Assembly: GCA_036557185.1 (NCBI GenBank)
Contig: DATBHZ010000002.1
Span: forward strand, 1 to 16,613
Source of the DNA: DATBHZ01 sp036557185
Lineage (GTDB): Bacteria > Actinomycetota > Acidimicrobiia > IMCC26256 > JAENVU01
Direction: 5' to 3'
DNA length: 16,613 bases
The notes under the pieces are model-generated. The model saw only the letters and a program-made list of their open reading frames with translations. It did not search any database and was not told where the DNA came from. Numbering within the stretch: position 1 is the stretch's first letter; each line of letters starts with the position of its first letter. The position numbers were made by a program, and so were the translations under genes. Below are positions 6,114-13,763 of the stretch, piece after piece.

Positions 6114-8378
6114 TCAGCCGGAGCGCAAGGTGTCGAGCAGTCGTCGGGCCGCGTCCTTGTCGAGATGCTCGTTCCAGTTGCCGCACTTCGGCGACTGCAC
6201 GCACGACGGACAACCGGCCTCGCACGGGCAGGAAGCGATCCGCTCTGCGGCCGCGCCGAGGTGCGCGCCTACATCCTCGAACGCGAGCTCGGCGATGCCT
6301 GCACCACCCGGGAAACCGTCGTAGACGAAGATCGTCGGCATCCCGGTCGCTGGATGCCGCGCCATGGAGACGCCCCCGACGTCCCAGCGATCGCAGATCG
6401 CGAACAGCGGAAGCAGCCCGATCAGCGCGTGCTCTGCCGCGTGGACGGCCCCGAGCACACGCGACGGCGCGACGCCGGCGGCCTCCAGGGTCTCGGTGCG
6501 CATCGTGTACCAGCAGGCGCGCGTCGGGAGGGCCTGTGGCGGGAGATCCAGAGGTACGACCTCGATCGTTTCCCCGGTGGAGATCCGCTTGCGTTGGTAG
6601 GCGAGCGTCTGATTCGTGACCGTGACGCTCCCGAGATGAGCCCAGCCGCCGAGCAGCGCAACACGTTCGTCGGTCTCGTCGATGTCGATGTCCGTCTCTT
6701 CGCGCGGCAGCGTGTACTCGTCGACGTCGTCCGCGGGGACCAGACGAGCGACGTGCGCGCGCATGTCGAGGCGCGTGACACGCCACTGGCGACCCTGGTG
6801 GAGGTACAGCGCACCTTCGTGCACCACGGAGCAGACCCGTGACCCGTCGACCGTGCCGATCAGCTGTCCTGCTCCGTCGTCGTCGCCGTACAGCTGGTAC
6901 TCGATGGCGGATCCGGTGCGCAGCCCGATGCGAGGAGCCGGCGGTTCCCTGCCTGCCCAGTACATCTTCCCGCCCCTCGCGACGAGCTCGTCTCGCGCGA
7001 CGAGCTCTCGAACCGACGACTCGAGATCGTCGCCGAACCAGCGCTCGTCCTCCGTCGTCAACGGCAGCTCGTGAGCAGCGCACGCGACGTGGGGGGTGCG
7101 TACGAACGCGTTGCCGGGATTCACCACGGCCTCCTCGGCGCGACGGTGGAACAGCTCCTCGGGATGCGTGGCGTACCACTGGTCGAGCTGATCGTCCCCC
7201 GCGACGAGAACGGCGGCCGAGCGCTTGCCGGCGCGTCCCGCGCGTCCCGCCTGCTGGCGCATTGACGCCAGTGTTCCCGGAAAACCGTTGAGCACGACCG
7301 CATCGAGGCCGCCGACGTCGATGCCGAGCTCCAGCGCATTGGTTGCCGCGACACCGAGGAGCTCACCACTCGTCAGCTTGCGTTCGAGGTCCCGTCGCTC
7401 CTGTGGGAGGTAACCGGCTCGGTAGGCGGCCACGCGTTTCGCGCCCTCGGGAGCACGTCGTGCCAGCGCGCGCCGCGCCTGCGCGGCCACCAGCTCTGCT
7501 CCGCGGCGACTCCGTGTGAACGCGAGCGTCGGCGCGCCCGCCTCCACGAACCTGCTGAGCAGCTCGGCGGTCTCGCGGTTCGCCGACGCTCGTACCCCGG
7601 TCTCCTGATCGAGCAATGGCCGTTGCCACAGCGCGAAGCAGCGCGCCGAACGAGGCGCGCCGTCGTCGTCGATCGTGACCACGTCGTGACCGCAGAGCGT
7701 GCTCGCCAGCTCGCCGGGGTTTCCGATGGTCGCGCTCGCGAAGCAGAAGGAGGGATCGGACCCGTAGTGCGCGCAGACGCGGCGCAACCGGCGGAGCACG
7801 TGGGCGACGTTGCTGCCGAAGATCCCGCGCAACGAGTGCAGCTCGTCGACGACCACGAGTCGGAGCCGCATCAGGAACGTGGCCCATTGCGCGTGGTACG
7901 GGAGGATCGCCTGATGCAGCATCTCGGGGTTCGTGAGCACGACCGTGGCTTGCTTGCGTGCCCATGCGCGGTCGTCGCTCGCCGTGTCACCGTCGTACGT
8001 GACGGCGCGCAGTCCCGGAACCAGCCAGGACCGGAGCGAGCGGAGCTGGTCGTTGGCGAGCGCCTTGGTCGGGAACACGAGCAATGCCGTGTCCTTGCTC
8101 CGGCGCACCGCGGCATCGACGATGGGGAGCTGGTAGCAGAGCGACTTGCCGGAAGCCGTGCCCGTCGCGACGACGACATGCCGGCCTGCATGGAGCTCGT
8201 CCACGGCCGCTGCTTGATGCGTCCACAGCGCCGAGATCTTGCGAGCGGTGAGCCGGGCGCGGACGTCCTCGTGCAGATAGGCGGGGATGGGCGCGTGTCT
8301 GGCGAGCTGCTCCGGGAGCTCGACCTCGTGCACGACGCGGCCGGCGAGCTCGGGATCCTGCATGATCCCGGCGAGCAC
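6114..8378 (-). CDS. sftH: SF2 DExH helicase with tetracysteine C-terminus (SftH/MrfA family)
   Basis: A large superfamily 2 DNA helicase of about 754 residues, in the family of Rv3649, M. smegmatis SftH (3'-5' DNA translocase) and B. subtilis MrfA (mitomycin repair). Using GTG 8378: Q motif region LWTHQAAAVD (51-60), Walker A GTASGKS (73-79), motif Ia FPTKALANDQ, motif II DELH (178-181), motif III SAT (215-217), motif V ATNALELGIDV and motif VI QQAGRAGRAG. A DUF1998-type C-terminal region ends in five cysteines (C717, C719, C723, C726, C732), a likely metal site. The start is uncertain: ATG 8363 is the main alternative and neither has a good Shine-Dalgarno site. Open frame continues to 9347 but overlaps the LCP gene out of frame. 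It ends 16 bases from the convergent pentapeptide gene. Confidence 0.9.
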   Translation of the reverse strand: MLAGIMQDPELAGRVVHEVELPEQLARHAPIPAYLHEDVRARLTARKISALWTHQAAAVDELHAGRHVVVATGTASGKSLCYQLPIVDAAVRRSKDTALLVFPTKALANDQLRSLRSWLVPGLRAVTYDGDTASDDRAWARKQATVVLTNPEMLHQAILPYHAQWATFLMRLRLVVVDELHSLRGIFGSNVAHVLRRLRRVCAHYGSDPSFCFASATIGNPGELASTLCGHDVVTIDDDGAPRSARCFALWQRPLLDQETGVRASANRETAELLSRFVEAGAPTLAFTRSRRGAELVAAQARRALARRAPEGAKRVAAYRAGYLPQERRDLERKLTSGELLGVAATNALELGIDVGGLDAVVLNGFPGTLASMRQQAGRAGRAGKRSAAVLVAGDDQLDQWYATHPEELFHRRAEEAVVNPGNAFVRTPHVACAAHELPLTTEDERWFGDDLESSVRELVARDELVARGGKMYWAGREPPAPRIGLRTGSAIEYQLYGDDDGAGQLIGTVDGSRVCSVVHEGALYLHQGRQWRVTRLDMRAHVARLVPADDVDEYTLPREETDIDIDETDERVALLGGWAHLGSVTVTNQTLAYQRKRISTGETIEVVPLDLPPQALPTRACWYTMRTETLEAAGVAPSRVLGAVHAAEHALIGLLPLFAICDRWDVGGVSMARHPATGMPTIFVYDGFPGGAGIAELAFEDVGAHLGAAAERIASCPCEAGCPSCVQSPKCGNWNEHLDKDAARRLLDTLRSG

Positions 8379-8401
8379 GTCGCAGGCGTCGACGCCGCCC
8401 G

Positions 8402-9328
8402 TCAGTGGCTCTCCAGCACGGCGTCGTCGGCGAAGTCGGCGAACAGCCCCGATGCGGCCGGGGTGATGGTCAGGCGAGTGCCGGAACCTTGCTCGACGGG
8501 GATCACGACGTTGCGGACGTTGTTCGGGTCGATCGACAGCCCCAGCCTGCCGAGCACGTACAAGTCGTCCAGCCCGATCCCGTCGAGCGTGACGTGACGG
8601 CCGAGCGTCGCGAGGAGCTGGATCGTTCCGACGGGACCGGGGTTCTGGTTCCGGAGCTGCGTCAGCGCCGAGAGGATCAGGTACCCCTGGTTCTGCGAGC
8701 GCATCAGGTCGCCATCCGGGAAGTCGTGGCGGTCGCGCGAGAACTCGAGCGCGCTGTTGCCGTCGAGATGGGTCGGGCCGGGCGCGAAGTGCGCACCGGA
8801 GAACGCGTCGTTCATCGGCGTGGGGACGTTGACGTTGATCCCGCCCATGTCGTTCACGAGGTCGACGAAACCCTGGAAGTTCGTGTCGAGCACGTAAGGG
8901 ATCTGCACACCGACGGTGTTCCCGATGGTCTGCGCCTGGAGCCGCGGTCCACCGTCGACATGGGCCGCGTTGACCTTGTCGACGCCGTGACCCGGGATGT
9001 CCATGCCCGTGTCGCGCGGGATGTCGAGCATCGTGGCCTTGTGCAAGAGGGGGTTGACGCCGATCAGGTGGATCGCGTCGCCGCGTGTCGAGGTGTCGCC
9101 GGGTCGTCCGTCGTTGCCGATGATCAGGATGAACACCGGCTTGTCGGGCGCGGGTGTGTAGTCGGCGGACGCCACCTTCGTCAGCTTGAACCACTCGGCG
9201 CCGGAGGCAAACGGAAGGCGTGCGCCGCCGAGCCACGCGGCGAGCAGCCCGGCGAGCGCCAGCGCGCACACCACCGGGACCGCGACCGCGGTCGCGATGA
9301 TCGGGTGCCGCCGGATGCCGCCGGTCAT
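8402..9328 (-). CDS. LytR-CpsA-Psr (LCP) family glycopolymer transferase
   Basis: A 308-residue membrane-anchored LCP enzyme, a family that attaches polyprenyl-linked wall polymers (teichoic acids, arabinogalactan, capsule) to peptidoglycan outside the membrane. A short cytoplasmic tail and one membrane helix (about 10-33) precede the LCP domain. Its signatures are IIGNDGRPGD (69-78), RGDAIHLIGVNP (82-93), the DIPRDTGMDIPG motif (102-113), DKVNAAHVDGGP (117-128) and MGGINVNVPTPMND (161-174). HLDGNSALEFSRDRH (187-201), then GDLMRSQNQ (206-214), supplies R198, R200, D207 and R210. The ATG at 9328 overlaps the lipoprotein stop (ATGA) and has a GGGGGAG site four bases upstream. The upstream in-frame ATG near 9421 lies inside the previous gene and lacks support. 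No C-terminal LytR_C domain is present. Confidence 0.92.
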   Translation of the reverse strand: MTGGIRRHPIIATAVAVPVVCALALAGLLAAWLGGARLPFASGAEWFKLTKVASADYTPAPDKPVFILIIGNDGRPGDTSTRGDAIHLIGVNPLLHKATMLDIPRDTGMDIPGHGVDKVNAAHVDGGPRLQAQTIGNTVGVQIPYVLDTNFQGFVDLVNDMGGINVNVPTPMNDAFSGAHFAPGPTHLDGNSALEFSRDRHDFPDGDLMRSQNQGYLILSALTQLRNQNPGPVGTIQLLATLGRHVTLDGIGLDDLYVLGRLGLSIDPNNVRNVVIPVEQGSGTRLTITPAASGLFADFADDAVLESH

Positions 9329-9960
9329 CGTGCTCCCCCGGATGCACTCGTGCTCGGGACGGTCGTGCCGATGTCGGCGCCTGCGCGGCTCACTGCAAGA
9401 CGGAATCCCATGATCCGCCATGATCCGCCTTCCCGTACCAGCGCCAGCTCGCCCACGCGATGCACCTGCACCAAGCCCTTCTTCGTACGCGCAGAGACTT
9501 GCAGGTTGAGCGGGGCGCCGACGAGGCCGATCGCTCGCGCGGGGTCGCTGAGCGCGGTGATGGAGATGGGTTGCGCAGTCGCGGTGATCTTCGAAGCCTT
9601 CGGCATGCCGGCGTCGGTGAGGACCGCGGCGTTGACGCCGGTCGTGCCGGCGAGTGCAGCCGGTGCGAAGACGGCACTGAGGTTGCCGACCCGCTTGCCG
9701 AGCAGCGGATCGATCGTGGCATCGGTCACGTAGGTGCGCACGGTGCCGACGATCGCGTCGCGATCAGCGTTGGAGAGCACTCCCGGCGCACCTGCGGCCG
9801 CCACGGTGACGGGACCGGGCGAGATCGACAAGGTCACTCCCGGGGGCTTCGCCGCAGCTTTCGCGCTGCCGCCCCCACCACTGCAAGCGGCTGCGCCCAG
9901 ACAGAGGACGGCCGCGATGAGAGCAGTTGACGCGCGTCGAAGGGCAGAGGTCGGAGGCAT
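9325..9960 (-). CDS. Small hypothetical lipoprotein
   Basis: A 211-residue exported lipoprotein of unrecognised family. The signal peptide (MPPTSALRR then a hydrophobic core) ends at lipobox GAAAC with C26, followed by a flexible SGGGGS linker. A proline/valine-rich stretch leads to a compact domain from about residue 60. That domain starts with SNADRDAIVGTVRTYVTDATIDPLL and ends with LALVREGGSWRIMGFRLAVSR, an order of helix then strands reminiscent of SnoaL/NTF2-like folds or Mce-associated proteins. This resemblance is by pattern only. The stop overlaps the LCP start (ATGA), so the two are probably translated together, and a role assisting wall-polymer attachment is a reasonable inference. 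Start ATG 9960 has only a weak purine run (GAAGA) upstream. A 42-base gap with an inverted repeat separates it from ceoC. Confidence 0.8.
   Translation of the reverse strand: MPPTSALRRASTALIAAVLCLGAAACSGGGGSAKAAAKPPGVTLSISPGPVTVAAAGAPGVLSNADRDAIVGTVRTYVTDATIDPLLGKRVGNLSAVFAPAALAGTTGVNAAVLTDAGMPKASKITATAQPISITALSDPARAIGLVGAPLNLQVSARTKKGLVQVHRVGELALVREGGSWRIMGFRLAVSRAGADIGTTVPSTSASGGAR
9333..9339 (-). promoter_or_regulatory. Shine-Dalgarno site deciding the LCP start
   Basis: On the minus strand GGGGGAG lies four bases before ATG 9328, inside the end of the lipoprotein gene. It supports the start that gives an ATGA overlap rather than the longer reading from 9421. Confidence 0.6.
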
Positions 9961-9975
9961 GAGAAGGTCTTCAGG

Positions 9976-9993
9976 ATGCCACGCGAGTGGCGT
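9976..9993 (-). other. Short inverted repeat between ceoC and the lipoprotein gene
   Basis: GCCAC/GTGGC arms (9978-9982 and 9987-9991) around a four-base loop extend by a G-U and an A-U pair. It sits in the 42-base gap, about 16 bases before the lipoprotein ATG. No U-tract follows. It may be a weak attenuator, an RNA-processing site or chance. Confidence 0.3.
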
Positions 9994-10002
9994 TGCGTTC
10001 TG

Positions 10003-10665
10003 TCACCCTCCGGTGAGCATGCGCCGGACAGGATCCTCGGAGTCGGTCGTGACGAGCGCGAGAACCTCGTCGCCCGCGAGCAGCATCGTGTCACCCCGCG
10101 CCATCACCACGTGATCGTCGCGGATCACCGCGACGAACGTCGCGTCCCGCGGTACGTCGAGCTCCTTGATGGCCTGCCCGGCGACCGGCGAGTCCTCCGC
10201 GAGCGTCACCTCCACGAGACCGACCTGCCCGCCTTCGAGCTGGAACAGTCGCACGAGGCGTCCGACACTCACCGCCTCGTCGACGAGCGACGTGATGAGG
10301 TGGGGAGTCGAGACGGAGACGTCGACGCCCCACGACTCGTTGAACATCCATTGGTTCTTCGGATGGTTGACGCGTGCGATGACCCGCGGCACTGCGAACT
10401 CCTGCTTGGAGAGCAGCGAGACGACGAGGTTGTCCTCGTCGTCACCGGTCGCTGCCACGACGACGTCGCAGGTTTCGAGGCCGGCCTCCTTCAGGTTCGC
10501 GACCTCGCACGCGTCGCCGAGGCGCACCTCGATCCCCTCGGTCGGCGGGATCTTCGCCACGACGGCCTGGCTGTTCTCGAGCAGCAGGACCTGGTGGCCG
10601 TTGTCGACCAGCGCGTTGGCGATGAACGTGCCGACGTTCCCGGCGCCCGCGACCGCGACCTTCAC
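10003..10665 (-). CDS. ceoC: TrkA/RCK-family potassium uptake regulator (CeoC-like)
   Basis: A 220-residue cytosolic RCK protein: an NAD-binding TrkA-N domain followed by a TrkA-C domain. The Rossmann loop is GAGNVG (residues 7-12), with acidic E30 at the end of the second strand, which favours NAD(H) over NADP(H). CDVVVAATGDDEDNLVVSLL is the typical RCK segment around the dinucleotide. The C-terminal domain (about 140-220) carries LVEVTLAEDSPVAGQAIKEL and ends DEVLALVTT, as in ligand-binding RCK_C modules. RCK_C domains of some Trk/Ktr proteins bind c-di-AMP, but this cannot be judged here. GTG 10665 overlaps the ceoB stop (GTGA), so the pair is coupled. The arrangement equals Rv2691-Rv2692. 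Confidence 0.92.
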   Translation of the reverse strand: MKVAVAGAGNVGTFIANALVDNGHQVLLLENSQAVVAKIPPTEGIEVRLGDACEVANLKEAGLETCDVVVAATGDDEDNLVVSLLSKQEFAVPRVIARVNHPKNQWMFNESWGVDVSVSTPHLITSLVDEAVSVGRLVRLFQLEGGQVGLVEVTLAEDSPVAGQAIKELDVPRDATFVAVIRDDHVVMARGDTMLLAGDEVLALVTTDSEDPVRRMLTGG

Positions 10666-11330
10666 CGGTGTCCGCCTCCGTCCTCGCCGAGCAGCCGCTC
10701 GTTGAGCGCGTCCACCCCGTCGCCGTCCAATACGAAGTGGAGCACGTCACCCTCCTGCCCGATGATCCCCGGCTCGACGACACGCGCGCTCCCGAGGCGA
10801 GTCACGGCGACGAGCTTGAACTTGCCGGGTTCCTCGAGCGGGTCGAGCTTCCGCCCGGCCCACGACGCGGGCAGGCTGCGCTCGACCAAGGAGACCTTGC
10901 CCGTCGCGTCGGTCCAGTCGGCCGGGTGCGCGCCCGGCAGGAGCCGGCGCATCACCTGGTCGGTGGTCCAGGACACGGTGGCGACCGTCGGGATGCCGAG
11001 GCGCTGGTAGATCTGCGCGCGCCTGGGGTCGTAGATACGTGCCACGACGTGCTCGACCTCGAACGTCTCACGAGCGACACGCGCCGTCATGATGTTGGAG
11101 TTGTCGCCGCTCGTGACGGCGGCCAGGGCGTCTGCGTGCTCGATGCCGGCTTCCATGAGGGTGTCGCGGTCGAAGCCGAAACCCATGATGCGGTACCCGC
11201 CGAACCCGGTCGGGAGCCGCCGGAACGCTTCTTTCCGCTTGTCGATGATCGCGACGGTGTGGCCCTGCTTCTCGAGCAAACCTGCGAGCTCGCTGCCTAC
11301 CCTGCCGCAACCGACCACGACGATGTGCAC
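10662..11330 (-). CDS. ceoB: TrkA/RCK-family potassium uptake regulator (CeoB-like)
   Basis: A 222-residue RCK protein, partner of the next gene. The Rossmann motif is GCGRVG (residues 7-12), with D30 closing the second strand (AIIDKRKEAF), consistent with NAD(H) binding. ADALAAVTSGDNSNIMTARVAR is the standard TrkA-N core, and RIYDPRRAQIYQRLGIPTV leads into the C-terminal domain, which is shorter and less typical than that of CeoC. Two regulators in tandem are expected to form an octameric gating ring beneath a potassium transporter; the divergent KimA-type gene is one candidate target. GTG 11330 is preferred because GAGGGG lies seven bases upstream; the longer frame to 11360 starts with MRNRSKRG and lacks a ribosome site. 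Confidence 0.92.
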   Translation of the reverse strand: MHIVVVGCGRVGSELAGLLEKQGHTVAIIDKRKEAFRRLPTGFGGYRIMGFGFDRDTLMEAGIEHADALAAVTSGDNSNIMTARVARETFEVEHVVARIYDPRRAQIYQRLGIPTVATVSWTTDQVMRRLLPGAHPADWTDATGKVSLVERSLPASWAGRKLDPLEEPGKFKLVAVTRLGSARVVEPGIIGQEGDVLHFVLDGDGVDALNERLLGEDGGGHR

Positions 11331-11337
11331 GCTCAGT

Positions 11338-11343
11338 CCCCTC
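11338..11343 (-). promoter_or_regulatory. Shine-Dalgarno site of ceoB
   Basis: Minus-strand GAGGGG, seven bases before GTG 11330. It selects that codon, which places the Rossmann strand immediately at the N-terminus, as is usual for RCK proteins. Confidence 0.65.
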
Positions 11344-11359
11344 TTCGAGCGGTTGCGCA

Positions 11360-11365
11360 ATGGTA
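11360..11365 (-). promoter_or_regulatory. Weak -10 candidate for the ceoB operon
   Basis: Minus-strand TACCAT fits TAnnnT. Initiation near 11353 would give a leader of about 22 bases carrying the GAGGGG ribosome site. No convincing -35 is found. It adjoins the palindrome TTGCGCAA (11353-11360), which may be chance or a small operator in the divergent region 11331-11431. Confidence 0.25.
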
Positions 11366-11431
11366 ATGGTGCCGCGCCGCCGTTCTGCTGTTGGGGATGC
11401 AGCGGTGCTCGAGTGCTTGACTGGTGGACTC

Positions 11432-13429
11432 ATGGAGACCGTGGCGACCACGACCGGGCCAGGCCAGCAGGCACCCCCGCAGCCTTTCCCGGCAGCCCCG
11501 CCGGTCGAGCTTCCCGAGAGCCTGCGCTACCGCCTGAAGAAGAAGCTCCTCGGCCCGCCTCTGCCGACCGACGCGCTCGAGACCGAGCGCCTCGGCATCC
11601 CCACCGCCCTGGCCGTCTTCTCCTCGGACTGCATCTCGTCGTCTGCGTACGCGACCGAGGAGATCCTGCGGGTGCTCTTCGTTGCGGTCGGCGCCGCCGC
11701 GTTCAGCCTCGTGGTGGGCGTCACGGTCGCCATGCTGGGCGTCCTCTTCTTCCTGATCCTGTCGTACCGGGAGACGATCAAGGAGTACCCGACGGCCGGT
11801 GGCGCGTACATGGTCACGCGCGACAACTTCGGTTTGCTTCCCGCGCAGGTTGCCGGTGTCGCGCTCCTGACCGACTACGTCTTGACTGTTGCGGTGTCGA
11901 CGGCAGCCGGCACGGCCGCGCTGGTCTCCGCGTTCCCGTCGCTCGGCCGGTACAGCGTCCCCATCTCGCTGAGCTTCATCGCGCTCATTGCCTTCATGAA
12001 CCTGAAAGGTGTGCGGGAATCGGGCAAGGTGTTCGCTGTACCGACCTACCTGTTCATCGGGATCATGGGGCTCGTGCTCGCCGTCGGTATCTACAAGCTT
12101 GCGTTCGGGAACATCGGAACCATTCCCTACGTGCACGGTATGCTCGTTGCCAAGAAGCAGGGAAGCGTCGCCGACGGCATCCTCTACGGCGCGGGGATCG
12201 GCGTGATCCTGCACGCCTTCGCGGTGAGCGGCACGGCTGTCACCGGTGTCGAGGCGATCTCGAACGGCGTTACGGCGTTCAAGAAGCCCGAATGGCTGAA
12301 CGCACGCCGGACGCTCGTGATCATGGGGTGCATCCTCGGGACGCTGTTCCTCGGGTTGTCGTTCCTCTCGTCGCACGTGCACCCCGTCCCGTACGTATCG
12401 GGCTACCCGACCGTGATCTCCCAGGTTGGGAAGCAGGTCTTCGGGACGACCGGCATCGGCGCGGTGCTCTTCTACGTCCTCCAGGCCGGGACGATGCTCA
12501 TCCTTGTGCTGGCGGCGAACACGTCGTTCGCGGACTTCCCGCGGCTGGCGTCGTTCCACGCCGGCGACAACTTCATGCCGAAGCAGCTGACGAAACGCGG
12601 GCACAGGCTGGTGTTCTCGAACGGCATCCTCTTCCTCGCGGGCACCGCAGCGATCCTCGTGCTGGCGACGGACGCGAAGGTCGAGCGGCTCATCGCCCTC
12701 TACGCGATCGGCGTGTTCCTCTCCTTCACGCTCTCGCAGGCGGGCATGGCGAAGCACCACCGGACGCGCAAGGAGCCGGGCTGGCGCAAGGGAATCTTCA
12801 TCAACGGCTTCGGCTCGTTCCTGTCGTTCGTCGTGCTCTGCATCTTCATCTATTACAAGTTCTCGCAGGGTGCGTGGGTGATCGTCGTCCTCGTGCCGCT
12901 GATGGTTGCGCTCCTCGTTCGGCTCAACAAGCAGTACAACGCCGAGGCGGTGCAGCTCGAGGAGGACGCGGAAGCGGCGTGCACGCAACCGGTGCTTCGG
13001 CGCCACGTGGTGCTCGTGTTCGTGGCGCGGCTCGACCAGAGCACGGCGCGGGCGATCCAGTACGCACGCACGCTGATGCCCGACGAGATGCGCGCAGTGC
13101 ACATCGCATGGGACCGGACGGCGGCTGGGCGGCTCGCCGAGGGCTGGCGGAAGCTGGGGTTGTCGCGGGTTCCGTTGGAGCTCGTCGACTGTCCGGATCG
13201 CCGCGTCGCGCGGGGCGCGCTCGAGGTCGTGGCACGAGAGGTTGCGGACGGCAAGACCGAGGTCACGGTGCTGTTGCCGCACCGTCTCTACAAGCGCTTC
13301 TGGCACCGGCTGTTGCACGACAACACGGGTGACGAGATCGCCGATGCTGTCACGAAGCTCGAGCACGCCAACGTGACGATGGTCCCGTACCAGATGGGGG
13401 AGCCGGTCGCGTCCACCGCGCGAGCTTGA
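11432..13429 (+). CDS. kimA: KimA-type APC/KUP potassium importer with C-terminal cytosolic domain
   Basis: A 665-residue membrane transporter. By remembered alignment it resembles B. subtilis KimA (YdaO), a proton-coupled, high-affinity K+ importer of the KUP family, and actinobacterial Rv2690c. A cytosolic N-terminus (1-55) precedes about twelve membrane segments (about 57-485). The segment VFSSDCISSSAYATEEIL (62-79) aligns with KimA's first helix and places D66 and Y73 where KimA has its K+-coordinating Asp and Tyr. TDYVLTVAVSTAAGT (147-161) matches the second binding segment. EYPTAGGAY (118-126) is also conserved. Residues about 500-665 form a universal-stress-like alpha/beta domain, as in KimA. 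ATG 11432 is preed by GGTGG; the in-frame ATG 11360 would add 24 unconserved residues. It is divergent from ceoB, and the stop is eight bases before the OB-fold gene. Confidence 0.85.
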   Translation: METVATTTGPGQQAPPQPFPAAPPVELPESLRYRLKKKLLGPPLPTDALETERLGIPTALAVFSSDCISSSAYATEEILRVLFVAVGAAAFSLVVGVTVAMLGVLFFLILSYRETIKEYPTAGGAYMVTRDNFGLLPAQVAGVALLTDYVLTVAVSTAAGTAALVSAFPSLGRYSVPISLSFIALIAFMNLKGVRESGKVFAVPTYLFIGIMGLVLAVGIYKLAFGNIGTIPYVHGMLVAKKQGSVADGILYGAGIGVILHAFAVSGTAVTGVEAISNGVTAFKKPEWLNARRTLVIMGCILGTLFLGLSFLSSHVHPVPYVSGYPTVISQVGKQVFGTTGIGAVLFYVLQAGTMLILVLAANTSFADFPRLASFHAGDNFMPKQLTKRGHRLVFSNGILFLAGTAAILVLATDAKVERLIALYAIGVFLSFTLSQAGMAKHHRTRKEPGWRKGIFINGFGSFLSFVVLCIFIYYKFSQGAWVIVVLVPLMVALLVRLNKQYNAEAVQLEEDAEAACTQPVLRRHVVLVFVARLDQSTARAIQYARTLMPDEMRAVHIAWDRTAAGRLAEGWRKLGLSRVPLELVDCPDRRVARGALEVVAREVADGKTEVTVLLPHRLYKRFWHRLLHDNTGDEIADAVTKLEHANVTMVPYQMGEPVASTARA

Positions 13430-13437
13430 TCGTGGCG

Positions 13438-13746
13438 ATGACGGGCTCCGAATCGCGCGACGCGCGCCCCAAGCCTCTCGGGCTCACGCCGATCGGCGAC
13501 GTGCGCTGGCGGACCCAGGTGCGCATCCAGGGAGTGGTCAAGACGATGCGGGTGCAGCCGTGGGCCGACGTCGCGTCGCTCGAATGCCTCGTGGCCGACG
13601 AAACCGGCGGCTTGTTGATCGTGTTCCTCGGGCGGCGCAAGGTGGCCGGGATCGAGCTCGGCCGCGAGCTGCTCGCCGAGGGGATGGTGGGTCAGTCCCG
13701 CGGCTATCTCGCGGTCATCAATCCGGACATCGAACTGCTCGGATGA
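13438..13746 (+). CDS. Small OB-fold protein linked to potassium cluster (Rv2694c-like)
   Basis: A 102-residue single-domain protein with an OB-fold pattern. RTQVRIQGVVKTMRVQP is strand 1-2, LECLVADETGGLLIVFLGRR is strand 2-3 with a conserved acidic turn and FLGRR, and ELLAEGMVGQSRGYLAVINPDIELL is strands 4-5. It resembles actinobacterial OB-fold proteins found beside ceoBC (Rv2694c in M. tuberculosis), annotated as nucleic-acid binding without known function. It follows the KimA-type gene almost without a gap. Possible starts are TTG 13426 (overlapping the stop), GTG 13432 and ATG 13438. None has a clear Shine-Dalgarno site, so translation may depend on reinitiation after the transporter. 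I chose ATG by codon preference. Confidence 0.8.
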   Translation: MTGSESRDARPKPLGLTPIGDVRWRTQVRIQGVVKTMRVQPWADVASLECLVADETGGLLIVFLGRRKVAGIELGRELLAEGMVGQSRGYLAVINPDIELLG

Positions 13747-13763
13747 CGGTGCTCGCGGTGGTC

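Noticed and set aside
6101..6125. Bidirectional terminator between the pentapeptide and helicase genes
   Set aside because: Only a five-pair GCTCC/GGAGC stem is available and it reaches into the helicase end; too weak to call.
8379..9347. Open frame continuing upstream of the helicase to 9347
   Set aside because: It lies opposite in frame but on the same strand as the LCP gene, which has clear family motifs. The extra 320 residues are low-complexity Arg/Pro-rich shadow coding, and all helicase motifs lie downstream of 8378.
8405..9733. 442-codon plus-strand open frame across the LCP and lipoprotein genes
   Set aside because: Antisense shadow of two supported genes, with Arg/Val/Asp-rich composition and no recognisable motif.
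11331..11431. c-di-AMP (ydaO-type) riboswitch before the KimA-type gene
   Set aside because: I looked for the conserved motifs because B. subtilis kimA carries one; the 101-base divergent gap is too short and shows none of them.
11360..11431. Longer N-terminus of the KimA-type protein from ATG 11360
   Set aside because: The added 24 residues have no transporter similarity and no ribosome site; ATG 11432 has GGTGG at suitable distance.
11333..13366. 677-codon minus-strand open frame opposite the KimA-type gene
   Set aside because: Its product is rich in Arg, Glu and His with no domain pattern; it is an antisense shadow typical of GC-rich coding DNA.
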